Shown: in pieces, positions 43,806 through 51,522 of the stretch
Numbering within the stretch: the stretch's first letter is position 1
Layout: every line of letters begins with the position of its first letter
NCBI RefSeq assembly: GCF_014930455.1
Contig: NZ_JAAIYO010000006.1
Coordinates: forward strand, 186,001 to 250,000
Length of the DNA stretch: 64,000 nt
Direction of reading: 5' to 3'
Source of the DNA: Corallococcus soli
Lineage (GTDB): Bacteria; Myxococcota; Myxococcia; Myxococcales; Myxococcaceae
Notes under the pieces: model-generated
Databases searched by the model: none
What the model saw: the letters and a program-made list of their open reading frames with translations, nothing else
Told to the model about the DNA's origin: nothing
Position numbers and translations under genes: made by a program

Positions 43806-45271
43806 CACTGCACCTGCTGGATGCGGACCAGACGCGGCCCGTTCTTGTCGTCCAGGCTGACGAGCAGGTCCGCACCGATGGCGGTCATCCCCGTCACGCG
43901 CGTGCACTGGTTCACGTAGGTGAGGACCGGCTGACGCGAGCCGACGGTGACAGCGCCCCCCTCATCCGTCACCGTGAAGGCGAAGCGCGACACGTCGGTG
44001 CCGGCGAAGTTGTAGTTGGGCGGAACGTAGTCGCCGCGAAGCACCGCCACGCCCGTGCCCTGGCCCGCGGCGGCGACGAAGTTGGAGCCCACGTCGAGCG
44101 CGGGCTCATCCGCCACGATGAACGGCGTGCCCGTCCGGAGGGCCGCGTCGATCTTCGCCGGAGCCACCGCGTGGCCCACGTTGGTGAAGGTGTCGTCGGA
44201 GAAGTAGCCGAGCATCGCGACGCCGTTGGTGGCCACGGCGGTGAAGCCGCTGCCGCCCGTGATCGCGGGGAGCGTGCCGACCTTCAGCGACGTGAACGGG
44301 GTGGTGTCCGTCCGCAGCGCGTAGATGGCCAGCCCCGCCGACACCGTATCGAGCCCACCGCCGTTGATGAGGAACGCACCCGGCACGACGCCCGCCGTGA
44401 AGTTGCTCGGCGCGGGGACGTAGGTGGAGGAAGCCGGCGTGACGCTGTCGTAGACCGCCAGCGAGCCCGGATAGCCCGTCCCGGACTTCGTATAGCCGGT
44501 GAGCACGCGCTGACCATCCGACTCCACGAAGCCGTTGAGGAAGAGCATGGCGGAGGGGGCGCGGTCGCCGGGAGCGGCCACGTCGTAGAGCGGGACCGTG
44601 CCCAGCGACACCTGGGGCCACGTGCCCAGCGAGTACAGCGCGTGCGGGCCGGAGGAGCCGCCCGACACCACCGTGAAGAGCGAATATGCAGGCCCCGGCG
44701 TGACACCCACCGGACCCGCCGAGGCCGGCAGCGCGGCCGACTCACCGGCCACGAACTCCGCCGCGAGCTGGAGCGTGCCCAGCTTCGGGTCATACGTGGC
44801 GCTCAGGCAGGGGTCGACAGGGCCCGCGTCGGGCTCCGTGCCGGCATCCGTCCCCGCGTCGGGCTCCGTGCCGGCATCCGTCTCCGTGCCTGCATCGGTT
44901 CCCGCGTCCACCGTCGTGCCCGCGTCCGTCTGCGTGCCAGCGTCGGTGCCCGCATCCGTCTGCGTGCCGGCGTCGGTGCTGGTGCCCGCGTCGGTTCCCG
45001 CATCCACCGTCGTGCCCGCATCCGTCTGCGAACCTGCGTCCGTCTGCGTGCCGGCGTCGGTCCCCGTGCCCGCGTCAGGGACCGGGATGGGCGTCAGCTC
45101 ACAGCGCTGCTCGACACACGCGTAGCGCTGGCCCTCGGGAGGGGCTCCCTGGTCCCGACAGTCGAAGTCATCGGCGCACTCATCGCCGCACCCCGTGCCA
45201 GTCAACGCCATCGCGAAGGTCGTCAGCACCAGCGCGAGCTTCCGCCCCGAAATCATCCGCTCTGTCTTCAT
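43805..45271 (-). CDS. Large lipoprotein with long DAGT linker and propeller-like domain (copy B)
   Basis: 488 residues. Lipobox TGTGC (Cys28), the Cys module CADDFDCRD...ACVEQRC, then a DAGT/TDAGT linker of about 85 residues (twice that of copy A), then the same propeller-like domain (LGTLQLAAEF, TPGPAYSLF, SNFTAG, INGGGLDTVSAGL, final NGPRLVRIQQ). The linker is encoded by a diverged tandem repeat at about 44820-45080. It is the first gene after riboswitch 2 and presumably projects from the outer membrane. Confidence 0.78.
   Translation of the reverse strand: MKTERMISGRKLALVLTTFAMALTGTGCGDECADDFDCRDQGAPPEGQRYACVEQRCELTPIPVPDAGTGTDAGTQTDAGSQTDAGTTVDAGTDAGTSTDAGTQTDAGTDAGTQTDAGTTVDAGTDAGTETDAGTEPDAGTDAGTEPDAGPVDPCLSATYDPKLGTLQLAAEFVAGESAALPASAGPVGVTPGPAYSLFTVVSGGSSGPHALYSLGTWPQVSLGTVPLYDVAAPGDRAPSAMLFLNGFVESDGQRVLTGYTKSGTGYPGSLAVYDSVTPASSTYVPAPSNFTAGVVPGAFLINGGGLDTVSAGLAIYALRTDTTPFTSLKVGTLPAITGGSGFTAVATNGVAMLGYFSDDTFTNVGHAVAPAKIDAALRTGTPFIVADEPALDVGSNFVAAAGQGTGVAVLRGDYVPPNYNFAGTDVSRFAFTVTDEGGAVTVGSRQPVLTYVNQCTRVTGMTAIGADLLVSLDDKNGPRLVRIQQVQ
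44820..45080 (-). repeat. Coding tandem repeat (DAGT linker)
   Basis: Imperfect units of 12-18 bp encode DAGT, TDAGT and TVDAGT runs. The same kind of repeat, shorter, lies in copy A near 42000-42085. The period is a multiple of three and it lies within a CDS, so it is protein low complexity and not a CRISPR or intergenic array. Confidence 0.8.
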
Positions 45272-45444
45272 CCGCGACTGCTCCCTTGCATCGCCCCCAC
45301 GGGCGAGGTGATTCCAAGGGAGGGCGAACGGAGGGCGGACCGCGAACGGAGGACACGTCAGACACGACACGCCGCGCGAGCGGAAGACCCCCGTCACCTC
45401 CCCTCGGAGGCTCCGGTGTGGCCATGCCCGGAGGCATGGGTCGT

Positions 45445-45640
45445 GGCAGGTCTTCGGACTCGCAGGCGCGGGAGGAGCCTCATCGGCTCCACCCATCTAC
45501 TGACCGTCGCTTCCCAAACCCCCTCAGGGGGCCAGTGCTTGCGGGGACGGTGTTCGTTCCTGCTTACCGCTGCGGGGCAGTCCCGGATTCACACCGGGTT
45601 CCCTTTAAACCCCTCATCTGCGTGATGAGGAGTACCGACG
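45445..45640 (-). promoter_or_regulatory. Cobalamin riboswitch 2
   Basis: The minus-strand leader contains AAAGGGAACCCGGTGTGAAT, ACTGCCCCGCAGCGGTAAGC, then a peripheral arm CACTG-(CCCCCTGAGGGGG)-TTTGGGAAG, and the closing GAGTCCGAAGACCTGCC. All standard elements of the cobalamin riboswitch are present. Downstream, CCATGCC/GGCATGG and the CCTCCGAGGGGAGG region can form alternative hairpins as the expression platform. The start of the lipoprotein gene lies about 170 nt further on. Confidence 0.92.
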
Positions 45641-45649
45641 ACGCGCGGT

Positions 45650-45678
45650 GACGTATGGCGGAAGGCAAGGCTTGTCAA
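45650..45678 (-). promoter_or_regulatory. Predicted promoter of the riboswitch 2 operon
   Basis: A consensus TTGACA (45673-45678, minus strand) and TACGTC (45650-45655) with a 17-nt spacer. It lies just downstream of the stop of the Cys-rich lipoprotein, so this operon is independently transcribed. Confidence 0.6.
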
Positions 45679-45697
45679 TACAAGCGCGGGCAACGCC

Positions 45698-47314
45698 TCA
45701 CGGCACCGCGACGATGTCGATGGCATTGGACACCACGCGCCGTGGGTCCACCGGACACGCATCCAGCGCCGCGCCCTTCGCCTCTGGCGTGGAGTTGCCG
45801 CGCCGCTCCACGAACTTCCCGTCGCGCACCTCCACCACGAACACGCGGCCCGCGTTCACGTCCGTCACGTACACGGCGTTGCCCACCACCGCGAGCCGTC
45901 CGCCCACCGCGAGGTCGCAGCCCTGCTCCGGCCCGCCAGCGCAGCCCGGAGACAGCGCGTAGGACGCCACCGGCCGGTCGTCCTTCACCAGCACCAGCCC
46001 CGTGGCGCGCACGTCCTTCGCTTGATAGCCGCCCGCGGTGTCGAACCGCGCCTCGCCCAGGCAGCTCACCACCAGGTGCTCGCCCACCGCCTGCACGTCG
46101 CCCGCGTTGAGACAGTCCTGGGCCCCCAGGTCGATGGCGCGCACACCCCCATCCGCCGGGTCGATGCGCGCGAGCATCCCAGGGCCATTGGGCAGGTAGT
46201 CGTTCGCGGGGTTCAGGTTGGTGAGCGCGACATAGACGCCCGCGTCCGTGGCCACCGCCGCGTACGGCAGCGCCATCGTCGTGCCGCCGTCGAAGGACTT
46301 GAGGTCCAGGCCGGTGAGCGGAATGGAATCCACGAGCCGGGGACGCTCCGGGTCGCTCACGTTGACGCGCGCCACGGCGTTGCCCTGCCGGAAGTCGGAG
46401 CCGGCGGTGCCGAACAGCGGGATGTAGAACGTGTCACCGCGCTTCGCGATGACCTGCGGGCTGGTGTTCGCGCCCAGGTTCACCTGCCCCACCGTGCGCA
46501 ATCCCAGTCCACCGCCCTGCGCGGGCCCTTCCCGCTTGAGCACCTGGAGCGTGTTGTTCACGGAGTCGAGGACATACACATACGGAGGGTCCACGAGGAT
46601 GTCATTGGGCGACGCCGCCACCGCGCCCAGCGAGTCCTCCTCCACCACGGCCCCCAGCGCGCCCGCCAGCGCCTGCGACAGCACCGAGCGCGCCGCGTCC
46701 GCCGCCAGCACCACGCCGTCCCACGCCGCCAGCGACTGCACGCCCGAGCCGAACTGCCGCCGGGGCCCCATCCGGTCCGTGCCCGCCTGGATGCCGACGA
46801 GCTGCCCGTTGGTGTAGCAGGCCGCCACCACGTCATACATGCACCGGCCCGCGTGGCAGGACTGCACGTCCGGACACACCGTGCCGCAGGCGCCGCAGTT
46901 CAGCGGGTCGCTCGCGAGCACGGCGCAGCCGCCATTGCACCGCTCGGAACCCGGGGGACAGGCCTCCGCGCAGGTGCCCGCGCTGCACACCTGATCCGCG
47001 GGGCACGCGTTGCCGCAGGCGCCGCAGTTGCGCGCATCGGACGACAGGTCGAGGCACGCCTCGCCGCAGGCCGGTGCGCCGGTGCGGCATTCACACGCGC
47101 CCGCCTGACACGTCTCCCCTTCCCCGCACCGGACGCCACAGCCGCCGCAGTTGAAGGGGTCGCCTTGCAGGTCCGCGCACTCGGAGCCGCAGACGTCGAG
47201 TCCGGACGTGCACAGGACCTTCTCCTCCGGACAGCCGGTGAGGACCGAAGTGACCAGGGCGGACACCAGCAGCGTGAGCCACCGCGACCGCGCATCAGGG
47301 AGGGGACGCGACAT
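45698..47314 (-). CDS. Cys-rich, probably beta-propeller surface lipoprotein partnered with the TonB receptor
   Basis: 538 residues. Lipobox LTGC (Cys28), then about 130 residues with three or four Cys-rich units of the type CGxxCxDLxxDxxNCGxCGxxC common in myxobacterial surface proteins, then about 370 residues of propeller-like repeats. Examples are SLAAWDGVVLAADAARSV, PNDILVDPPYVYVLDSVNNTLQVLKREG and VVGNAVYVTDVNAGRVFVVEVRDGK. The gene overlaps the end of the TonB receptor gene by 20 nt, so it is under riboswitch 3. BtuG of Bacteroides is likewise a propeller lipoprotein paired with BtuB; common function is inferred. Confidence 0.8.
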   Translation of the reverse strand: MSRPLPDARSRWLTLLVSALVTSVLTGCPEEKVLCTSGLDVCGSECADLQGDPFNCGGCGVRCGEGETCQAGACECRTGAPACGEACLDLSSDARNCGACGNACPADQVCSAGTCAEACPPGSERCNGGCAVLASDPLNCGACGTVCPDVQSCHAGRCMYDVVAACYTNGQLVGIQAGTDRMGPRRQFGSGVQSLAAWDGVVLAADAARSVLSQALAGALGAVVEEDSLGAVAASPNDILVDPPYVYVLDSVNNTLQVLKREGPAQGGGLGLRTVGQVNLGANTSPQVIAKRGDTFYIPLFGTAGSDFRQGNAVARVNVSDPERPRLVDSIPLTGLDLKSFDGGTTMALPYAAVATDAGVYVALTNLNPANDYLPNGPGMLARIDPADGGVRAIDLGAQDCLNAGDVQAVGEHLVVSCLGEARFDTAGGYQAKDVRATGLVLVKDDRPVASYALSPGCAGGPEQGCDLAVGGRLAVVGNAVYVTDVNAGRVFVVEVRDGKFVERRGNSTPEAKGAALDACPVDPRRVVSNAIDIVAVP

Positions 47315-49340
47315 GGGAGTCCTCGGAGGAAGCGGAGCGCAGGGGTTCGAGCGCCACGGAGAAGGTCACGTAGGCGGCGCGGCCGGGCAGCGGCATGCCG
47401 GTGAAGTCGGCGGTTCGCGCGTCCAGCAGGTTCTTGAGGTCGAACGACACGGTGAGGTCCGGTCGGCGCAGGAAGGTGCTGGACGCGCCCACGCTCACCC
47501 AGGTGCGCGACGGCAGGGACAGGCGCGCTTCGCCCACGCGGTTGATGAGCTGCGCGGATTGGACCAGGACCTCGGTGCGGGCGTTGAGCCAGTCCGGCCC
47601 CGCGCGCACGCGCCCCACCCACTTGTGGCGCGGTCGGTAGGGCAGCTCCTTGCCGAAGTAGCGGGGGTCGCCGTAGCGGTTCTGCGTGCGGGTCCACGCG
47701 TAGCTGGTGGTGGCGGTGAGCCACGCGCGCGGGCGGGCCTCCACCTCCACCTCCGCGCCCCACACGCGCGCGGCGGCGAAGTTGTAGGGCTTCGCGAGCA
47801 TCGGAGGATACATCTCGTAGGCGATGAGGTTCTCGTACACCGCCGCGAAGCCGCCCGCGGTGACGCTCCACGCGGCGTCGCGCCACAGGCCCGCGGCATC
47901 CACGGACAGGGCGCGCTCGGGCTTGAGGTCCGGGTTGGGCAGCAGCAGCCCCTGCCGGATGTACAGCTCCAGGAACGAAGGCGCGCGGTGGGACTGGCCC
48001 GCGTTGGCGCGCACGCCGAAGCCACGGCCCAGGTCCACGCTCGCGCCCAGCTTGGGCGACAGCAGCGAGTAGTCCCCCACGCGCTCCACGCGCAGCGACG
48101 GCACCAGCTTCACGCGCTCGGAGAGCAGGGACAGCTCGTCCATGACCATGACGCTCGCGCGCCACCACGACGCGGACTGCGCGCCCGTCGCCTGCGTGAC
48201 GGCCTCGGAGGAGGTGGCCAGCGTGACGGCGAGCGCGTGGCGACCGCCCACCACCGCGCGCCCCTCCACCTCCAGGCCGCCCACGGTGTAGCGCTGCGCG
48301 CCCGCATCCACGCCCGTCGTCCCGCCGAGGACGTCCACCCAGTCGCGCCGGAAGAAGCCGCGAGCGCTGGCCTCGCCCGTGTCCCCGAAGGGCCGGCCCC
48401 AGCGACCGCCCAGCGACAACCGGGTCTGGTCCTGACGGCGGGAGAGTTGCGGGTTCTGCACCGTGCCCGCGAGCGCCCGGTCCTCCAGGGACAGCTGCGC
48501 GAGCAGGTCCACGCGCCCGCCGCCGTCCAGGCCACGCTGGTACTTCACGAGCGCGCCACCGCCGCGCGCGTCGTTGCGGGTGCGCACCTCCTCCATGAGC
48601 GGGTTGTCATCCAGCGCGGGCAGCTCATCGACGCGGAAGCGGAAGTCCCCCTGCGAGCGCCCGCCGTGCACCAGCACCAGCGCCCGTCCGTCGAGCAGCG
48701 CGCCCGACGCGGCGACGTGGCCCGTCACGGTGTCGAAGCTGCCGTAGGTGACCTCGCCGCTGGACACCAGGCGCGAGGACGGAGCGCGGGTGACGATGTT
48801 GACCGCGCCGCCCAGGCCGCCCGCGCCGTAGCGGGCCCCCGCAGCGCCGCGAAGGATCTCCAGCCGCTCCACCAGCGCGACGGGGACGAGCGACAGGTCC
48901 GCGATGCCGCCCGCGCCGTTGAGTGGAATCCCATCCAGGAACACGAGCACCCCGTTGGCGGACGCGCCGCGCACCACGAGGCTCTTGCTCTGCCCATACC
49001 CGCCGGAGTCCTGCACGACGAGGCTCGCGGATCCGCCCAGCAGCTCCGCGGTGTCACGCGCTTGCCCCGCGCGCTCGCGCGCATCGATGACGGTGATGGC
49101 GCCGGTGGGATCCCGCCGCTGCACGGAGTCCGGGGGCGCTTCGGGGATCGCCTTGCCGATGACGTCCACGGTGGGGAGGACGAACTCAGGCAGGTCCGGC
49201 TCGGCGTCGGAGGAAGTCGGAGCGGGGTCAGCGACAGGGCGCACGGGTTCGGGCGCAGGAGGTTCCTGCCCGGCGTGAGCGAGTCCCTGGAAGCTGAGCA
49301 CCAGACCCAACGAGGCCCGGGCGAGAAGCGAGCGCAACAT
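47295..49340 (-). CDS. btuB: TonB-dependent outer-membrane receptor (BtuB-like, cobalamin-regulated)
   Basis: 681 residues. Signal peptide (about 1-23), a plug domain (about 70-190; DSVQRRDPTGAITVID, SKSLVVRGASANGVLVFLDGIPLN, RLEILRGAAGARYGAGGLGGAVNI) and a beta-barrel to a C-terminal strand (AAYVTFSVALEPL). The plug motifs are those of TonB-dependent transporters, and the length fits BtuB-type receptors. Corrinoid as substrate is inferred from cobalamin riboswitch 3 in its leader. ATG at 49340 with GGCGGAG close upstream. No BtuCDF permease is encoded in the window. Confidence 0.9.
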   Translation of the reverse strand: MLRSLLARASLGLVLSFQGLAHAGQEPPAPEPVRPVADPAPTSSDAEPDLPEFVLPTVDVIGKAIPEAPPDSVQRRDPTGAITVIDARERAGQARDTAELLGGSASLVVQDSGGYGQSKSLVVRGASANGVLVFLDGIPLNGAGGIADLSLVPVALVERLEILRGAAGARYGAGGLGGAVNIVTRAPSSRLVSSGEVTYGSFDTVTGHVAASGALLDGRALVLVHGGRSQGDFRFRVDELPALDDNPLMEEVRTRNDARGGGALVKYQRGLDGGGRVDLLAQLSLEDRALAGTVQNPQLSRRQDQTRLSLGGRWGRPFGDTGEASARGFFRRDWVDVLGGTTGVDAGAQRYTVGGLEVEGRAVVGGRHALAVTLATSSEAVTQATGAQSASWWRASVMVMDELSLLSERVKLVPSLRVERVGDYSLLSPKLGASVDLGRGFGVRANAGQSHRAPSFLELYIRQGLLLPNPDLKPERALSVDAAGLWRDAAWSVTAGGFAAVYENLIAYEMYPPMLAKPYNFAAARVWGAEVEVEARPRAWLTATTSYAWTRTQNRYGDPRYFGKELPYRPRHKWVGRVRAGPDWLNARTEVLVQSAQLINRVGEARLSLPSRTWVSVGASSTFLRRPDLTVSFDLKNLLDARTADFTGMPLPGRAAYVTFSVALEPLRSASSEDSHVASPP

Positions 49341-49411
49341 GCTCCGCCTTCCGCTCCCTCCATCGAAGAGAGAAGGCCTCGCGGAGTGTCTCAAGACACG
49401 GCCGCACCCCT

Positions 49412-49620
49412 GGGCAGGTCTCCTGGCTGACGGACTCCAGACCTGGGCGCACACCGCGCCCTTCTGGAAGGAACCCTCCACCTTCCCTCCGCGTCCGGTG
49501 ACGCGAAAGTGGTGACAGCCGAGGCTTCCGGCCCTGGACCTCAGGGCGACCCGTACACAGTGGCGGGACCGCGCCGGACTCGCACCGGCTTCCCTCTTGA
49601 AAGCCCGACATGGGCACCCA
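49412..49620 (-). promoter_or_regulatory. Cobalamin riboswitch 3
   Basis: The minus strand reads AGAGGGAAGCCGGTGCGAGT, CGCGGTCCCGCCACTGT, a GGAAGCC arm and the closing GTCAGCCAGGAGACCTGCC, the classic cobalamin aptamer order. It leads the TonB receptor gene, whose start is about 70 nt beyond the aptamer. GTGTCTTGAGACAC follows the closing segment and could form part of the switch. It belongs to a different sequence subtype from riboswitches 1 and 2 (CCGCCACTGT against CCGCAGCGGT). Confidence 0.95.
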
Positions 49621-49631
49621 AGGGCCCGGCC

Positions 49632-49660
49632 GTTCTAGGAGGTCACCCCTGGCGCGTCAA
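49632..49660 (-). promoter_or_regulatory. Predicted promoter of the TonB receptor operon
   Basis: TTGACG (49655-49660, minus strand) and TAGAAC (49632-49637) with a 17-nt spacer, placing the start about 6 nt before the aptamer. It matches the layout of the two other riboswitch promoters. Confidence 0.65.
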
Positions 49661-49905
49661 GGCGCGCTGCCCCCGCCATCCGACCCGGCAGGTCTCTCAC
49701 CCGACAAGAGCACCGCTGGAGCATCCGCGCCCATCCTTCCGCGTGGACGCCGCGTGCGGTCCCGCACGGTGCGCTGCGTGCGTCCTCCGAGGAGCAAGCC
49801 GCTGGCACGCGGACTGCTCATGCCCCGACGCGACCTCAGGCGGTCGAAGCCAGCGAGGGACCCGGGCCGTGGTGGCGCGGGCGTGAAGGGGAAGGGTTGA
49901 AGAAG
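49661..49905. other. Intergenic region between the riboswitch 3 promoter and the small plus-strand gene
   Basis: No gene is supported in these 245 bp. Part of it (about 49858-49888, with the string GTGGTGGCGCGGGCGTGA) recurs at 51491-51522 next to the 207-bp repeat, marking the edge of an old duplication. Confidence 0.45.
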
Positions 49906-50148
49906 ATGCTGACGGCGGGGAAGCGGTTGGCGGTGTTCTCCATCCGCGAGGGCAAGGGCGGGAGCATCTGGGTGCGCGCCGGCAGCGCGTTCGTGAACAA
50001 GGACGGTTCGCTCAACGTGCTGCTGGACGTGCTGCCCCTGGACGGGAAGCTGCACGTGCGCGAGGCGGCGGAGAAGCGCGACACGGCGGCGGCGGGGCGC
50101 TTCGCGGGCGAGTCGGGGCTGGAGGCGGGCGTGGGGGGCCACTCGTGA
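49906..50148 (+). CDS. Small conserved protein of unknown function
   Basis: 80 residues beginning MLTAGKRLAVFSIREGKGGSIW. The core (AVFSIREGKGG, RAGSAFVNKDGSLNV, LLDVLPLDGKLHVRE) is compact and beta-rich, without signal peptide or membrane helix. I recognise the pattern from uncharacterised proteobacterial proteins but not a function. The stop overlaps the GTG of the ComEA-like gene (GTGA). TTG 49897 is a possible alternative start. Confidence 0.65.
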   Translation: MLTAGKRLAVFSIREGKGGSIWVRAGSAFVNKDGSLNVLLDVLPLDGKLHVREAAEKRDTAAAGRFAGESGLEAGVGGHS

Positions 50149-50498
50149 AGTGGGCCTGGGCGTGGGTGTTGGGCTGCGTGCTGATGGGGCCGGGGCTGTC
50201 CGAAGCCGCCAGTTCCCGCACGCAATACGTGGGGGTGGTGAACCTGAACGAGGCCACGGCAGCGGAGCTGGACCTGCTGCCGGGCGTGGGAGAGAAGGCG
50301 GCGCAGCGCATCCTCGAGCACCGCAAGAAGCGGCCCTTCGGGCGCGTCGAGGAGCTGGTGCGGGTCAAGGGCTTCGGCAAGAAGAAGTTCCTCAAGCTGC
50401 GTGCGCACCTGGCGCTCAGCGGCCCCACGACGCTCAAGGTGGAGAAGGTCCCCGTCCCCCCGTCGCCGGGAAGGGAGGGACCCGCCACGAACCCATGA
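50145..50498 (+). CDS. ComEA-like helix-hairpin-helix protein
   Basis: 117 residues. A signal peptide or N-terminal membrane anchor (about 1-22) is followed by a tandem helix-hairpin-helix DNA-binding domain: VNLNEATAAELDLLPGVGEKAAQRILEHRKKRPF and ELVRVKGFGKKKFLKLR. This is the ComEA pattern of exported DNA-binding proteins used in natural transformation. The last 40 residues (from GKKKFLK) and the following terminator are duplicated at 51523-51730. Translationally coupled to the upstream small gene. Confidence 0.88.
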   Translation: MKWAWAWVLGCVLMGPGLSEAASSRTQYVGVVNLNEATAAELDLLPGVGEKAAQRILEHRKKRPFGRVEELVRVKGFGKKKFLKLRAHLALSGPTTLKVEKVPVPPSPGREGPATNP

Positions 50499-50583
50499 CA
50501 AGCACAACCTTCGGTTGATTCAGGCTCGGTAGGGGCCGCCCCTCCCAGGCACCGGCATGCCTGGGGGTGGCGGCCCCTGTTTC
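50377..50583 (+). repeat. 207-bp direct repeat, copy A (ComEA 3' end plus terminator)
   Basis: Runs from GCAAGAAGAAG inside the ComEA-like gene to CCCTGTTTC after its terminator. Copy B (51523-51730) is nearly identical, with one extra C and a few substitutions. Sequence before and after the repeat differs, except for short matches described at 50598 and 51491. Confidence 0.9.
50531..50583 (+). terminator. Terminator of the ComEA-like gene (repeat copy A)
   Basis: A long stem, AGGGGCCGCC with GGCGGCCCCT (outer) and CCCAGGCA with TGCCTGGG (inner), followed by GTTTC. The same hairpin recurs at 51678-51730. Confidence 0.8.
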
Positions 50584-50597
50584 GCGACGTGAGCGGG

Positions 50598-50646
50598 GTG
50601 ACCGCCGAGGCTTCCGGCCCTGGGCGTCAGGGCGACCCGTTCACAA
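50598..50646 (+). other. Displaced fragment of a cobalamin riboswitch
   Basis: 49 bp (GGTGACCGCCGAGGCTTCCG onward) match 49511-49559 inside riboswitch 3 with about five differences, in the same orientation. The rest of the aptamer is missing, so it cannot work as a switch. It lies just after repeat copy A, as expected for the left end of a tandemly duplicated segment. Confidence 0.75.
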
Positions 50647-50657
50647 GAGCAGGTACG

Positions 50658-51092
50658 ATGTCGCCCATGCCGAGGTTCCTTGCCGTCTCCTTGCTAGGGG
50701 CGCTGACGACGATGGTCGCGCGCGCGGTCAGCCCAGGCAGGCGCGGAGGTGACCTCTACCAGGCAGCACCGGTCTCCGGCCCTGTTCTGCCACCCCCCAC
50801 CGAGGGGCATGTGGCGTCGTTTTGCACGCTGAACCCGGAAGCCTGCCTGGAGCCGCTCCCAGCCCCAGAGGCCGGGGAGGCAGAGACCACGGCGGATCCG
50901 TGGAAGTCCTTCGCATGCACCCAGGCGTGTCAGGCGGGAAGTCAGGCCATGGAGACGTTCTGCGAGAAGCTCCCAGGAAGAACGAAGCGACAGCAGAAGC
51001 TCAAGGCCCTCTGCTTCGGCTCGTGCTACGCGGGCAAGGCCTCCTGCCTCGTCTTCTGCCGGGCCTATTTTGGTCCTCCCAGGGCCCCATGA
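50658..51092 (+). CDS. Secreted Cys-rich protein of unknown function
   Basis: 144 residues. An N-terminal hydrophobic stretch (FLAVSLLGALTTMVARAV) reads as a signal peptide. The mature part has nine cysteines, four of them in CFGSCYAGKASCLVFC near the C-terminus, which suggests a disulfide-linked exported protein. No family recognised. It lies inside the decayed duplication between the riboswitch fragment and repeat copy B. The ATG overlap (ATGA) with the next gene implies they act together. Confidence 0.6.
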   Translation: MSPMPRFLAVSLLGALTTMVARAVSPGRRGGDLYQAAPVSGPVLPPPTEGHVASFCTLNPEACLEPLPAPEAGEAETTADPWKSFACTQACQAGSQAMETFCEKLPGRTKRQQKLKALCFGSCYAGKASCLVFCRAYFGPPRAP

Positions 51093-51472
51093 GGTCGCGC
51101 TCCATGCCCGAGAAGGATGAGAACTGGCGCCCGAAGTTGAAACGAATCGAGGATCCGATCGCGGAGGATTGCTGGGAGTACACGACACCTTCGGGCCAGC
51201 AGCGCACATCCAGGCTCATGGTGGGCCGTCCGGTGCACCTCCCCGAGCAACAGCTCTGGTACTGCCCGGTGCTGATTGAAGGCCATACACGCCCCCGGAT
51301 CCGACCGATCTTTGGCATGGGGCCCGTGGACTCGCTGATGAACGCGATGACCTTCGTCCGTGGGTTCTTCGAGGCGAACTCCGGAGTGCTTCCTGGAGCA
51401 AAGCCAGCCCAGCCCGCTCCACGGCCGGTCAGGAAAAGAGCCCACGCGCGGGCCACGCCACGCCGGAAGTAA
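51089..51472 (+). CDS. DUF6968-like cytosolic protein
   Basis: 127 residues without signal peptide. IAEDCWEYTTPSGQQRTSRLMVGRPVHLPEQQLWYCPVLIEG followed by GMGPVDSLMNAMTFVRGFFE resembles the DUF6968-type proteins frequent in myxobacteria (strand, GRP motif, WxCP, then a helix with a DSL motif). The assignment is from pattern memory. A basic tail (RKRAHARATPRRK) follows. Translationally coupled to the secreted Cys-rich protein; a toxin/immunity or modifier pair is conceivable but unproven. Confidence 0.55.
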   Translation: MRSRSMPEKDENWRPKLKRIEDPIAEDCWEYTTPSGQQRTSRLMVGRPVHLPEQQLWYCPVLIEGHTRPRIRPIFGMGPVDSLMNAMTFVRGFFEANSGVLPGAKPAQPAPRPVRKRAHARATPRRK

Positions 51473-51522
51473 CGCATGCGCGGGAAGTGAACCCCGGGCC
51501 GTGCGTGGTGGCGCGGGCGTGA

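Noticed and set aside
44820-45080. CRISPR-like or intergenic tandem array
   Set aside because: The units are short, diverged, in frame and inside a lipoprotein gene, encoding DAGT linkers. There are no spacers and no cas genes.
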